Shown piece by piece: positions 34,343-44,200 of a stretch of DNA of 64,000 nt. The notes under the pieces were generated by a model that was not told the origin of the DNA, made no database searches, and saw nothing but the letters and a program-made list of their open reading frames with translations. Made by a program: the position numbers and the translations under genes. The first letter of the stretch is position 1. Each line of letters starts with the position of its first letter. This DNA is from Mariprofundus ferrooxydans PV-1 (GTDB lineage Bacteria > Pseudomonadota > Zetaproteobacteria > Mariprofundales > Mariprofundaceae). The stretch lies in contig NZ_DS022295.1 of assembly GCF_000153765.1 (NCBI RefSeq), forward strand, positions 814,887-878,886, read 5' to 3'.

Positions 34343-34860
34343 ACCGGCCTTATCCCGATCCATGTTGGACGACTCGGTGTTAGAGCAGCATGGAGAGAAG
34401 AAAGGGCATGCGGACTGGGCCTACAATGGCGAATTCGGCTATCGGCCGCTGTTTATGTTCATGCGGCGCAACCAGTTGCCCCGCGCATCGGCTCGGAACA
34501 CGCATGCCCAGCAATGGCTTTAGTCCGTCATCATCTGCCAGCATCCGTATATCCTCCAGCGAACGTCGCCACCATGCAGTATCAGCGCCAGTGCCTGTAC
34601 ATACACGCCGGGACGAAAGCCCTTCGCGCTACCAGGGGCAGGAAGGTGGCGATTGACTTCCTGCCCCAACTTCATCGCAGCGCAGAACTCGCCAAACAGT
34701 GCCAGCCCGCCATGCACGGTCAGAATCTCTTCCGTCGCCCCAAGCCATCGTCTCAAGCTTGAATTGTATAACTGTTTGCTTCAGCATCGCTTTACCCCGC
34801 TGGTGATTATGGCTTGAACCCTTACAAGCTCACCATCCCAGCGGGGCTTTTGCTTCCTGT
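34343..34860. mobile_element. rearranged remnant of an IS1380-family element
   Basis: On the minus strand, 34756 down to 34520 encodes ATEEILTVHGGLALFGEF and HLPAPGSAKGFRPGVYVQAL, a typical IS1380 transposase N-terminus, preceded by MLKQTVIQFKLE in a shifted frame. On the plus strand, 34343-34500 encodes DDSVLEQHGEKKGHADWAYN and GYRPLFMF, resembling an internal transposase block in the opposite orientation. A long-loop inverted repeat (CCCCGCTGG at about 34796 and CCAGCGGGG at about 34840) resembles the element's leader. No complete transposase remains. Fragments in both orientations imply deletion and inversion. Confidence 0.6.
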
Positions 34861-34921
34861 GCCAAAATTAATGTCGGATACGGGGTCAACAGAATAATAT
34901 CATCACACAAGGGACCCTAAT

Positions 34922-36919
34922 GTGAGTATCATCCTTACTGTTTCAATACTTTTACGTCTTGCTGCATTCATATGGTCAATCAAGATATTCAGAAGCCTTA
35001 ATGACCGCCGCGTACTTTTCCTCTCAGCCATGCTGGCCCTAATGGCATTGAGACAAACCTTAACCCTGATTGATCATAGTGATTCTTTCACGCTCAAATT
35101 GCAGATGGAAACGATGCAAGAACTACCAGGATTAATAGTAAGCGTTCTAGCTTTCATTGCTTTATATTACCTGAAAGAAACCATCATGGAGCACAATCAA
35201 TCTTTAGCTTCCAAATATAAACTCGAGTCACGCTTGGCTGGTATCGTTAACAATGCCTTCGACGCAATCATTACGGTAGATAAAAGTCAAAGAATTGTAA
35301 CTTTTAATAAAGGTGCAGAGCGCATATTTGGCTACGATGAAGACGAAATCATTGGAGAAAAGCAAGAGGTTCTCATACCCCCGCGTTTTGTGGAGAAACA
35401 TCGAAAATATATTGACGAATTCCCCATCCATCCAGACAAATCCAGACAGATGAAGGTCGCATCTTCGAAAATATTCGCTCGGCGCAAAAACGGGGAAGAG
35501 TTTCCTATTGAGGCGAATATATCCATGACGACCATAGCCAATGAAACATACTTCACTGCAATTCTTAGGGATATAACCAAGCAAACAAAAGCAGAAGAAG
35601 ACTTAGAACACATGGCATTTTATGACACATTGACAGCCTTGCCGAACCGGCTTTTTTTCCAGAAAATATTGCATCAAAGAATCGCCTCCCTCAACGATTC
35701 ATTTGCCGTTTTGTCTATAGGTCTAGATCATTTTAAAGCAATCAATGAGACCCTGGGGTATCCGGCCGGAGACATGGCGTTGAAAGCCGTGGCACATCGG
35801 CTTCAGCTGTTTGTTGATGACCAGCAGCATATTTCACGCCTTGGGGGCGATATTTTTGCTATCCTTCTTCCGTCGCAAAAGAAATCAGAAAACTACACAA
35901 GCCTTGCCGAAAAAATAATAGACACCTTTGCCTTACCAATATCCATTGCCGGTAATGCAATCAACATCGAACTGAGCATCGGCATCGCCATATATCCGTT
36001 ACATGGAAAAGATGCCAATTCATTGACTGTGTGCGCAGAAACTGCCATGCAATTTGCCAAGTCCACCCATCAACATTTTTCCACATTCGCCCCGGAAATG
36101 CAAAAAGATTCGCTGGATCACTTGCAGTTAGTCGGAGAACTCCGTCATGCAATTAAACAGAATCAGCTTGTTCTTCACTATTAGCCCAAGATCGACATGA
36201 ACACCGCTTGTGCCATTGGTGTGGAAGCTTTAATACGCTGGCAACATCCTGACAAAGGATTTATGTCGCCAGGCATCTTCATCCCGATAGCGGAAAAAAC
36301 TGGACTCATCCACTCTTTGACCTACTGGGTAATCAACGAAGCTCTTAATCAAGCTAAACTCTGGCGAGAACAGGGGATTGAGTTGTTGATGTCCATCAAC
36401 CTATCAGTCTACAACCTTCAAGATGAACGCTTGGTTGAACACCTTGGCGAAACATTAAAAACACATGGTATCCCTCCTTCAAATCTTGTGTTGGAAATCA
36501 CAGAAAGCAGCTTAATGACAAATCCAGAACTAGCTCGTACAACATTGAACCAATTACACTCAATGGGAGTAAAGCTATCCATTGACGATTTTGGTACAGG
36601 ACACTCATCCCTCGCCTATTTGAAAGACCTTCCCATAGATGAACTCAAGATAGACCAATCTTTCATCTCCAATATCTCGACTGATGAGAAACAAGCGCTC
36701 ATTGTTCAGAGCACTATCAGCCTAGCTCATAGTCTGGGGCTTACAACAACTGCCGAAGGGCTTGAAACAGAAGATGGCTGGAGACATTTGCAAAACCTTG
36801 GATGCAATCTCGGGCAGGGCTACCTTATTAGCAAGCCCCTAGCCAGTGATGACTTAGTGCATTGGCTAACAGAAAGTGATGAGGCCAGAAAAGCATTGCA
36901 ACTCCAAGAATCCCCTTGA
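34922..36919 (+). pseudogene. PAS-GGDEF-EAL c-di-GMP protein split by one amber codon
   Basis: A single reading frame of 665 residues is interrupted only by TAG at 36182-36184, after QNQLVLHY and before PKIDMNT. The EAL family here has LHYQPKID, so CAG to TAG explains it. N-terminal membrane segments at about 3-23, 31-50 and 68-84; PAS about 105-225 (NKGAERIFGYDEDEIIGEKQ); GGDEF about 230-395 with degenerate GGDIF; EAL from about 410 with VEALIRW and IDDFGTGHSSLAYL. The 3' part could start at ATG 36197 and give an EAL-only protein of 240 residues. The AT-rich codon use differs from the neighbouring ICE genes. Confidence 0.85.
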
Positions 36920-37277
36920 TCATGGGAAGGAAAGAAGAACAGAGCGATACGACCTGGTATAGGCATGAGGCGGCCATGGTCAGATTGGCCGATGTGCTGA
37001 CACCATTCAGATTGTCCTGATTGTGTAAACCCACCAGGTTATCCACAGTTATCAATTCCCCGAGAGATGGAGAGCTATAATCGAGGCTGGCATGGGGGCG
37101 ACTGTAATGATGACCACGTCGCGCCCCTCCAGCCTTCAGTACCAGCGAGAAAAGAAGCTCACCCCAGTGGATCAGATGGCTCAAAGATACGGTAACCATC
37201 GATTCTGAAGCAGCATGCGCATTTCATTGCGCAACCACTTTCACACACCGCACACACACCGAAATCAAAGAAAAGAA
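36920..37277. other. gene-less stretch with a possible transposase C-terminal remnant
   Basis: On the minus strand around 37040-37120 the translation GHHYSRPHASLDYSSP resembles the C-terminal RPHxSLxYxxP block of IS3-type integrase-core transposases, but no further domain is present. Otherwise I see nothing recognisable. Confidence 0.3.
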
Positions 37278-37299
37278 AGGGTGGGCTTCCGCCCACCCT
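37278..37299 (-). terminator. terminator of the tRNA-Met transcript
   Basis: A 9-bp stem AGGGTGGGC / GCCCACCCT with a four-base loop is followed on the minus strand by a T-rich tail (TTTCTTTTCTTTG). It lies about 30 bases after the tRNA 3' end. Confidence 0.75.
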
Positions 37300-37329
37300 C
37301 TGTAAGTTGTTGATTTTACTTGCTTTGTT

Positions 37330-37406
37330 TGGTGGCGCTTCAGGGACTCGAACCCCGGACACGCGGATTATGATTCCGCTGCTCTAACCAACTGAGCTAA
37401 AGCGCC
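37330..37406 (-). tRNA. tRNA-Met (CAU anticodon)
   Basis: A 77-base cloverleaf: acceptor GGCGCTT pairs with AAGCGCC; D-arm AGCTCAGTTGGTTAGAGC; anticodon stem GCGGA/TCCGC enclosing ATCATAA with anticodon CAT; T-arm CCGGGGTTCGAGTCCCTG with an encoded CCA 3' end. The anticodon arm matches elongator methionine tRNAs of other proteobacteria; a lysidine-modified Ile2 tRNA with the same anticodon cannot be fully excluded. Its 3' end faces the accessory region, the usual target side for integrases. Confidence 0.92.
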
Positions 37407-37418
37407 TTGGAGGCCGGC

Positions 37419-37446
37419 ATTTTAGGCATAAGTGCATCGGCGTCAA
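37419..37446 (-). promoter_or_regulatory. sigma-70-type promoter of the tRNA-Met gene
   Basis: On the minus strand TTGACG (37446-37441) and TAAAAT (37424-37419) are separated by 16 bases. The -10 box ends 12 bases before the tRNA. Confidence 0.7.
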
Positions 37447-37525
37447 TGGCTTTTTTCGAGTGATGGTTATCCATCTTCCGATGCAGCTCATAACGGCCAA
37501 TGAAGCCGATATTTTTATCGCGTGC

Positions 37526-38044
37526 CTAGCGCCTGCCTGACGCAAGAACTGCGGTATCTGCCACGACACGCATCGATTTTTTCATCCAGTCGAGCAGAAT
37601 CAAAGCCCTGTCCTGACCGCGCATTTCAATAAAGACACCTTCCAGACCCTTCATCGCGCCGTCGAGCATGCGCACCTTCTCCCCTGCTCTGAACGGCGAT
37701 TCAGGCGTAGATGAGACCGCGATCAAACCATTTTCATCATGACGCGCCTGTAATAACGCGATCACCTGATCACTAAGCGGCGGATAGAAGGTACCGAAGG
37801 CAACAGGAGCCAACACACCGACCGTACTGCGAATCGTCGTCCAGCGCTGCTCATCTATTGAGAGGTGCACAAACAGGTAACCGGCGAAAAACGGGCGCGG
37901 CTGCCAGCTGACCTTACCGGCATGACTGATGCGGGTATTGATCATCGGCAGATAAACTTCAAAGCCCTGCCTCTCCAGATTCGCCGCTGCAAGCGACTCC
38001 TGGCGCGGTTTTACGCGTATGGCGAACCACTGTTTATCAGACAT
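37526..38044 (-). CDS. RfaH/NusG-like transcription antiterminator
   Basis: 172 residues. NGN domain: DKQWFAIRVKPRQESLAAAN, FEVYLPMI, PRPFFAGYLFVHL, and a C-terminal KOW region (FRAGEKVRMLDGAMKGLEGV). Specialised NusG paralogues like this increase processivity of RNA polymerase through long surface-polysaccharide operons. ATG at 38044 overlaps the rfbB stop by eight bases, so it is probably translated from the same message as rfbB/rfbA. The longer open frame to 38173 is inside rfbB and not supported. Confidence 0.85.
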   Translation of the reverse strand: MSDKQWFAIRVKPRQESLAAANLERQGFEVYLPMINTRISHAGKVSWQPRPFFAGYLFVHLSIDEQRWTTIRSTVGVLAPVAFGTFYPPLSDQVIALLQARHDENGLIAVSSTPESPFRAGEKVRMLDGAMKGLEGVFIEMRGQDRALILLDWMKKSMRVVADTAVLASGRR

Positions 38045-39140
38045 CCAGATACCAACGCACCGTTTTTCTGATACCGCTCTCAAACGTCTCTGCCGGTTGC
38101 CAGCCCAGTGTGTTGCCCATCTTCGCGGCATCGATGGCATAGCGCCAGTCGTGGCCGGGACGATCTTTGACAAAGGTGATCAGTGATTCGTAACTTGTCA
38201 TTGGTGATTGGTGATGAGTTGCTGGTGGGTGAAACTCATCCATTAACCGGCAGATTAGCTTGCATATATTCAGATTCGTCCACTCGTTAATGCCGCCTAT
38301 ATTATATACCTCACCCGGCACGCCCCGGCGAATCACCGCATCAATGCCGGCGCAGTGATCCTCCACATAGAGCCAGTCGCGGATATTGGAGCCGTCGCCA
38401 TAAACAGGGATCGGCTTACCCTCCAGGCAGGATCGAATCACTGTCGGAATAAATTTTTCCCCGTGCTGATACGGACCGTAATTATTCGAGCAGTTGGTGG
38501 TTGTTACCGGCAGGCCGTAGGTGTGGAACCATGCCCGTACCAGATGATCGGAACCGGCCTTGGATGCCGAATAGGGTGAATTAGGCGCATAAGCTGTGGC
38601 TTCACTAAAGGCGGGATCACCCTGACTCAGCGTACCATACACTTCATCGGTCGAAATATGGTGGAAGCGGAAGGACGCTGGCGCATCGTGACTAGTAACT
38701 GGTGACTGGTGACTGGTGACTGCATCTGGCCTCCCATCTGTCGTCTCGCATCCAGCATCTGACGCTCCACCCATCCAATACTGGCGTGCAGCCTCCAGCA
38801 GCGTAAAAGTGCCCATCACATTAGTCTGCACAAACACTTCGGGACCGGCAATCGAGTTATCCACATGCGACTCAGCGGCAAAATGGACAATCGTGTCGAT
38901 ATGATGCTCACGCAGCAGTCGATCAATCAACGGGCGATCACAAATATCGCCTTCCACAAATATATGGCGACTCTGGTCCGGCAGCTCTTTCAGGTTATCC
39001 GTTGATCCTGCATAGGTCAGCTTGTCCAGATTAATGACGCGCACATCTGCATCACTGGCCAGCATATAGCGCACGAAATTACAGCCGATAAACCCGGCAC
39101 CGCCAGTCACCAGCATATTGACGGGACGATAGTCACTCAT
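38037..39140 (-). CDS. rfbB: dTDP-glucose 4,6-dehydratase
   Basis: 367 residues, short-chain dehydrogenase fold: NAD-binding GGAGFIGCNFVRY at 14-26, FHHISTDEVYG, catalytic YSASKAGSDH, and SNNYGPYQHGEKFIPTVIRS. It makes dTDP-4-keto-6-deoxyglucose in dTDP-rhamnose synthesis. Two variable loops contain short repeat-derived insertions: about residues 135-155 (SHQSPVTSHDAP, DNA 38688-38722) and near 315-325 (THHQSPMTSYESL, DNA 38178-38232). The active-site segments are unaffected. rfbA lies 48 bases upstream on the same strand; rfbC and rfbD are not in the window. Confidence 0.95.
   Translation of the reverse strand: MSDYRPVNMLVTGGAGFIGCNFVRYMLASDADVRVINLDKLTYAGSTDNLKELPDQSRHIFVEGDICDRPLIDRLLREHHIDTIVHFAAESHVDNSIAGPEVFVQTNVMGTFTLLEAARQYWMGGASDAGCETTDGRPDAVTSHQSPVTSHDAPASFRFHHISTDEVYGTLSQGDPAFSEATAYAPNSPYSASKAGSDHLVRAWFHTYGLPVTTTNCSNNYGPYQHGEKFIPTVIRSCLEGKPIPVYGDGSNIRDWLYVEDHCAGIDAVIRRGVPGEVYNIGGINEWTNLNICKLICRLMDEFHPPATHHQSPMTSYESLITFVKDRPGHDWRYAIDAAKMGNTLGWQPAETFESGIRKTVRWYLDV
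38178..38232. repeat. degenerate heptamer repeat inside rfbB, 3' site
   Basis: Imperfect copies of [AT]TGGTGA/TTGGTGAT-like heptamers encode the THHQSPMTSYES segment. It resembles the repeat at 38688-38722. Confidence 0.6.
38688..38722. repeat. heptamer tandem repeat inside rfbB, 5' site
   Basis: ACTAGTA followed by three copies of ACTGGTG and a partial copy. On the coding strand it gives the SHQSPVTSH segment in a surface loop of the enzyme. Confidence 0.8.
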
Positions 39141-39188
39141 ATTTCGATTCCTTTATAAACCTGGGTCTCATCACTCTCCCTCTGAGCC

Positions 39189-40091
39189 TCAACTCTCGCT
39201 CTTTTGCACTGCAAAACTGTGCCTTCCCTCACGCAATCGACGCAACAGGTACTGGCCGTAAGCATTCTTTTCCAGCGCGCGGGCCAGCACTTCCAGTTGC
39301 GCGTCATTAATATACCCCTCTTCCCAGGCGATCTCTTCCGGGCAGGCCACTTTCAGCCCCTGCCGTTTCTCAATCACCTCGACATAGAGTGCCGCATCCA
39401 GCAACGACTCATGCGTGCCCGTATCCAGCCAGGCTACGCCGCGCCCGAGAGTTTCCACCCGCAGCTCCCCACGCCTGAGGTAGGTCAGGTTTACATCGGT
39501 AATCTCCAGCTCTCCGCGAGCCGACGGTTTGAGTCCGGCTGCAATATCCACGACATCGTTATCATAAAAGTAGAGGCCTGTTACAGCCCAGTTACTTTTC
39601 GGGTTTTCCGGTTTTTCTTCCATGGACACAACCCTGAAGTCCGACTCGAATTCGACCACCCCATAGCGTTCGGGATCCTGTACGCGATAGGCGAAAACCG
39701 TTGCGCCGGAAGCGTGCGCGGCAGCCTGCTGCATCTGCTTTACCATACCCTGTCCATAAAACACATTGTCGCCGAGAATCAGTGCGCAACTATCGGTGCC
39801 GATAAAATCCCGACCAATGGTAAACGCCTGCGGCAATCCTTCGGGGTGAGGTTGACTGGCATAGGTAAGGTTGATGCCCCACTGCGAACCATCGCCCAGC
39901 AGACGCTCGAACAGCGGCAGGTCGGCTGGTGTAGAGATAATCAGGATATCCCGAATACCGGCCAGCATCAGCGTGGATAATGGGTAGTAGATCATCGGTT
40001 TGTCATAAACCGGCATCAGTTGTTTACTGACGGAGAGGGTCAACGGATGCAGACGCGTGCCGGAACCACCGGCCAGAATAATGCCTTTCAT
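39189..40091 (-). CDS. rfbA: glucose-1-phosphate thymidylyltransferase
   Basis: 300 residues. Nucleotidyltransferase motif [20 protein letters not shown] at 8-27, then [32 protein letters not shown] (metal-binding Asp) and [21 protein letters not shown]. It converts glucose 1-phosphate and dTTP to dTDP-glucose, the first step before RfbB. ATG at 40091 was chosen because it starts the conserved MKGIILAGG; the in-frame extension to 40286 runs through 75-bp repeats. A diverged copy of the first 31 codons lies upstream at 40286-40378. Confidence 0.95.
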   Translation of the reverse strand: MKGIILAGGSGTRLHPLTLSVSKQLMPVYDKPMIYYPLSTLMLAGIRDILIISTPADLPLFERLLGDGSQWGINLTYASQPHPEGLPQAFTIGRDFIGTDSCALILGDNVFYGQGMVKQMQQAAAHASGATVFAYRVQDPERYGVVEFESDFRVVSMEEKPENPKSNWAVTGLYFYDNDVVDIAAGLKPSARGELEITDVNLTYLRRGELRVETLGRGVAWLDTGTHESLLDAALYVEVIEKRQGLKVACPEEIAWEEGYINDAQLEVLARALEKNAYGQYLLRRLREGRHSFAVQKSES

Positions 40092-40118
40092 TGTGACTCC
40101 TGCTCTGTGACTACAGTA

Positions 40119-40283
40119 AAATGGGCTCCTGCTGATTTGTGAACTCGTACATCTTGTGCTCCACCCCTGCGGGGCGACCTGGACAGGTCGTCCAAATGGG
40201 CTCCTGCTGATTTGTGAACTCGTACATCTTGTACTCGTCCCCTTCGGGGCGACCTGGACAGGTCGTCCAAATGGGCTCCTGCC
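40119..40283. repeat. 75-bp tandem repeat upstream of rfbA (two copies plus a partial third)
   Basis: Copies at 40119-40193 and 40194-40268 differ only in the central segment; a 15-bp third start follows. Each copy holds a palindrome CGACCTGGACAGGTCG and a CCCC...GGGG hairpin. The period of 75 keeps reading frames open. It lies between rfbA and the duplicated rfbA 5' end. Confidence 0.88.
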
Positions 40284-40285
40284 CA

Positions 40286-40378
40286 TTTGTCATAAACCGG
40301 CATCAGCTGTTTGCTGACGGAGAGTGTCAACGGGTGCAGACGCGTGCCGGAGCCGCCTGCCGGAATAATGCCCTTCAT
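40286..40378 (-). pseudogene. duplicated 5' end of rfbA
   Basis: 93 bases match 39999-40091 with nine differences and encode [20 protein letters not shown] then [11 protein letters not shown], the first 31 codons of rfbA with Leu6 changed to Pro. The frame then runs into the 75-bp repeats and stops at 40088. It is a fragment left by duplication, not a functional enzyme. Confidence 0.88.
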
Positions 40379-40457
40379 AATTCAGCCTCTCCTTGAATAC
40401 CTTTCATCTATCCTCCCGCTTCAATATTTACTGATTCACATCAGGGCCATCGGCATT

Positions 40458-41123
40458 TTACAGCTTCGCTTTAATAATACCGCAGTCCGTCAGATAGCGA
40501 ATCACCTGTTCGACACAGAGATCCAGCGGCTGAGAGCCGGTATCCACAATCAACTCCGGTGCATCCGGCTCCTCATAGGGTGAAGATATGCCGGTAAAGT
40601 CCTTGATCTCGCCTTTACGCGCTTTGGCATATAACCCCTTCACATCACGTGCCTCACAGTCATCCAGCGAAGCACGACAGTACACTTCAATAAAATCGCC
40701 TTCGGGAACCAGTGCGCGCACACGGTCGCGATCAGAGCGAAACGGCGAAATAAAAGCGGTTAATGCGATCACGCCTGCCTGGATAAACAACTTTGCCATC
40801 TCCCCGATCCGGCGAATATTCTCTTCACGGTCAGCAGGGGAAAAGCCCAGATCAGAGCAGAGACCGTGTCTGACATTATCGCCATCAAAGACAAACGTAC
40901 GCATCCCCATGCAGTGGAGCTGCTCTTCCAGTGCATGCGCCAGCGTAGATTTGCCTGCGCCCGAGAGGCCGGTAAACCACAAAATAACAGAGCGATGCCC
41001 GTTGGCCGCTTCACGGCGCGTACGGGTAACCGTGGCCTCGTGCCATACAACATTGCTGCTTTTTCTCTTATCCTCAGTATGCACTGCTTGGCCACCCTTC
41101 CGGTCAGATTGCAGCCGAATCAT
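40458..41123 (-). CDS. cysC: adenylyl-sulfate kinase (APS kinase)
   Basis: 221 residues. P-loop [13 protein letters not shown] at about 49-61, [40 protein letters not shown] and [15 protein letters not shown], ending with [18 protein letters not shown]. It phosphorylates APS to PAPS for sulfate activation. It stands alone without cysN/cysD in view, next to polysaccharide genes, so a role in sulfation or in sulfate assimilation are both possible. The start at 41123 is the usual length for the family. Confidence 0.94.
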   Translation of the reverse strand: MIRLQSDRKGGQAVHTEDKRKSSNVVWHEATVTRTRREAANGHRSVILWFTGLSGAGKSTLAHALEEQLHCMGMRTFVFDGDNVRHGLCSDLGFSPADREENIRRIGEMAKLFIQAGVIALTAFISPFRSDRDRVRALVPEGDFIEVYCRASLDDCEARDVKGLYAKARKGEIKDFTGISSPYEEPDAPELIVDTGSQPLDLCVEQVIRYLTDCGIIKAKL

Positions 41124-41215
41124 GGCCGAATTGCACGGTAATGGCTAATGGCGGCTGATGCATGGCACACATGACACTATTTCTCACATAGACCGGTACT
41201 GGTAGGGTCCCGGCC

Positions 41216-44200
41216 ATGACACAAACAGACATTCTCAAACAACAACTTGATCGCCGCATCCTGATTCTCGATGGTGCCATGGGCACGATGATACAGCGTC
41301 ACCAGCTGGAGGAAGCCGATTACCGCGGTGAACGCTTTGCCGACTGGGCAAGTGAGCTCAAGGGCAACAACGACCTGCTCAACCTGACCCAGCCGGATAT
41401 TATCCAGGGTATTCATCAGGCCTACCTGGATGCCGGTGCCGATATCCTTGAAACCAATACATTCAACTCCAATACCCCGTCGATGGCCGATTATCACATG
41501 GAGGAGTTGGTTTATGAGCTCAATGTCGCCGGTGCCGCGCTGGCGCGCAAAGCCGCCGACGCTTACGCCACGGCAGATAAACCGCGTTTTGTCGCCGGTG
41601 TGCTCGGCCCGACGTCGCGCACCTGCTCGATTTCACCGGATGTGAATGATCCCGGTTTTCGCAATGTGCATTTCGATGAGCTGGTTACCACCTACAAGGA
41701 TGCCACACGCGGCCTGATCGATGGCGGCGCCGATATCATCCTGATCGAAACCGTATTCGATACGCTCAATGCCAAGGCTGCGGTCTTTGCCGTGCAGAGC
41801 TATTTTGAAGAGTCCGGGGTTGAGCTGCCGATCATGATCTCCGGCACCATTACCGATGCATCCGGCCGTACCCTCTCCGGTCAGACAGCAACAGCCTTCT
41901 ACAACTCCCTTGCGCATGCCAAACCGATCTCCATCGGCCTGAACTGCGCACTCGGTGCCGGTGAGTTACGCCAGTATATCGAAGAGTTGTCCGGCACCGT
42001 CGCCTGTCGCATCAATGCTCATCCGAATGCCGGTCTGCCCAATGCCTTTGGCGGTTATGACGAGACAGCCGAAGATATGGCTGCCCAAATCAGGGAGTGG
42101 GCCGAATCCGGCTTTCTCAACATCATTGGCGGCTGTTGCGGTACGGGCCCTGCACATATCCGCGCCATGGCCGAAGCGGTTGAGGGCATCGCTCCGCGCC
42201 CGTTACCGGTACGCGGCGAGACCCTGCCGGTGCAGTGTCGTCTCTCGGGACTGGAGCCTCTGCATATCGATGAGAGCTCACTATTCGTCAATGTCGGCGA
42301 ACGCGCCAATGTTACCGGCTCTGCCGTATTCAAGCGCCTGATCATGGCCGGCGATTATAATACAGCACTGAACATCTGCCGCGAGCAGGTGGAGAACGGC
42401 GCCCAGATCATCGACATCAATATGGATGAAGCGATGCTCGACGGCGAAAAGGCGATGGTTACCTTCCTGAACCTGATCGCCTCGGAACCCGATATCTCCA
42501 GAGTGCCGATCATGCTCGACTCCTCAAAGTGGTCGATTATCGAGGCCGGTCTGAAATGCATACAGGGCAAGGGAGTGGTTAACTCAATCTCGCTGAAAGA
42601 GGGCGAAGAGGCCTTCATCCATCATGCCCGCCTGCTCCGCCGCTACGGCGCTGCCGCGGTGGTCATGGCCTTCGATGAGGCAGGTCAGGCAGACACCTTT
42701 GCACGCAAAACCGAAATCTGTGCACGCTCCTACAAGATACTGACCGAAGTGTGCGACTTCCCGCCGGAAGATATTATTTTCGACCCCAATATCTTTGCTA
42801 TCGCCACCGGCATTGAAGAGCATAACAACTACGCGGTGGACTTCATTGAGGCGACCGGCTGGATCAAGCAGCACCTGCCCTATGCCATGGTCTCCGGCGG
42901 CGTATCGAATGTATCCTTCTCCTTCCGCGGTAATAATCCGGTACGTGAGGCGATTCACTCGGTATTCCTCTACCATGCGATCAAACAGGGCATGGACATG
43001 GGCATCGTCAATGCCGGTCAGCTGGCAGTTTACGACGATCTCTCCGAAGAGCTGCGCGAGCGCGTTGAGGATGTTGTGCTCAACCGGCGTGAGGATAGCA
43101 CCGAGCGCCTGCTCGATATTGCTGAGAAATACCGTGGTGACGGTATCGAGGTCAAAAAGGCCGATGATGAGTGGCGCAAACTGCCGGTAGCCGAGCGACT
43201 GGCGCATGCGCTGGTCAAGGGCATCGATACCTTTGTCGATGAGGATACGGAGGAGGCGCGCCTTGCCTTCGCCACCCCGATTGAGGTAATCGAAGGGCCG
43301 CTGATGGATGGCATGAATGTCGTCGGTGATCTGTTCGGCGATGGCAAGATGTTCCTGCCTCAGGTGGTCAAATCGGCGCGTGTGATGAAAAAGGCAGTTG
43401 CCTGGCTGATGCCCTATATTGAGGCCGGCAAAGCTGTCGGCAGCAACTCATCCAACGGCAAGGTACTGATGGCCACCGTCAAGGGCGATGTGCACGATAT
43501 CGGCAAGAACATCGTCGGCGTGGTACTGCAGTGTAACAACTTTGAAGTGATTGACCTGGGCGTCATGGTGCCGGCCAAAACGATACTGGATGAAGCCGTC
43601 AAACATGACGTGGATATCATCGGCCTCTCCGGCCTGATTACCCCGTCGCTGGATGAGATGGTTCATATCGCCAAAGAGATGACTCGACTGGGACTTACCA
43701 TCCCGATCATGATCGGCGGTGCGACCACCTCCAAAGCACATGCAGCGGTGAAAATCGAGCCTGAATATGCCCACCCGCTGGTATGGGTCAAGGATGCCTC
43801 GCGTGCCGTAGGTGTGGCGCAGAATCTGATCTCGGCACTCAACCGCGACAGCTTTGTTGCGGGCATTCGCAAGGAGTATAAAGAGGTAAGAGAGCGTTAT
43901 CTGGGTCGTCAGCAGCAGACGGACTGGCTGAGTCTGGAAGCTGCACGAGCCAACAGCACTGGACTTGCCTCCGAGACTCTGGCAGCAGCGCCTGCAGAAC
44001 CCGGCATCCGCGTCCTGCAGGATATCCCGCTTGCCGAGATTCGCGAATTTATCGACTGGACCCCGTTCTTCTCCGCATGGGAGCTCAACGGCGCCTATCC
44101 GCGCATCCTCAACGACCCGCATAAGGGTAAAGAGGCGCAAAAGCTGTTTGACGATGCGCAGCAACGTCTGGATACCATTATCAACGAGAACTGGTTCAGC

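Noticed and set aside
36182-36184. Amber codon as a recoded amino acid such as pyrrolysine
   Set aside because: The residue replaces a conserved glutamine (CAG to TAG), no recoding genes are seen, and a point mutation is simpler.
37041-37049. TTATCCACA near the tRNA as a chromosomal origin signal
   Set aside because: A single DnaA-box word without clustered partners, AT-rich unwinding region or dnaA/dnaN genes is not evidence for an origin.
40119-40283. Possible CRISPR array from the repeated 75-bp units
   Set aside because: The units are directly adjacent with no spacers, there are only two full copies, and no cas genes are in the window.
41124-41215. Possible cobalamin or SAM riboswitch before metH
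   Set aside because: The 90-base leader is too short for a cobalamin riboswitch and I see no conserved core elements.
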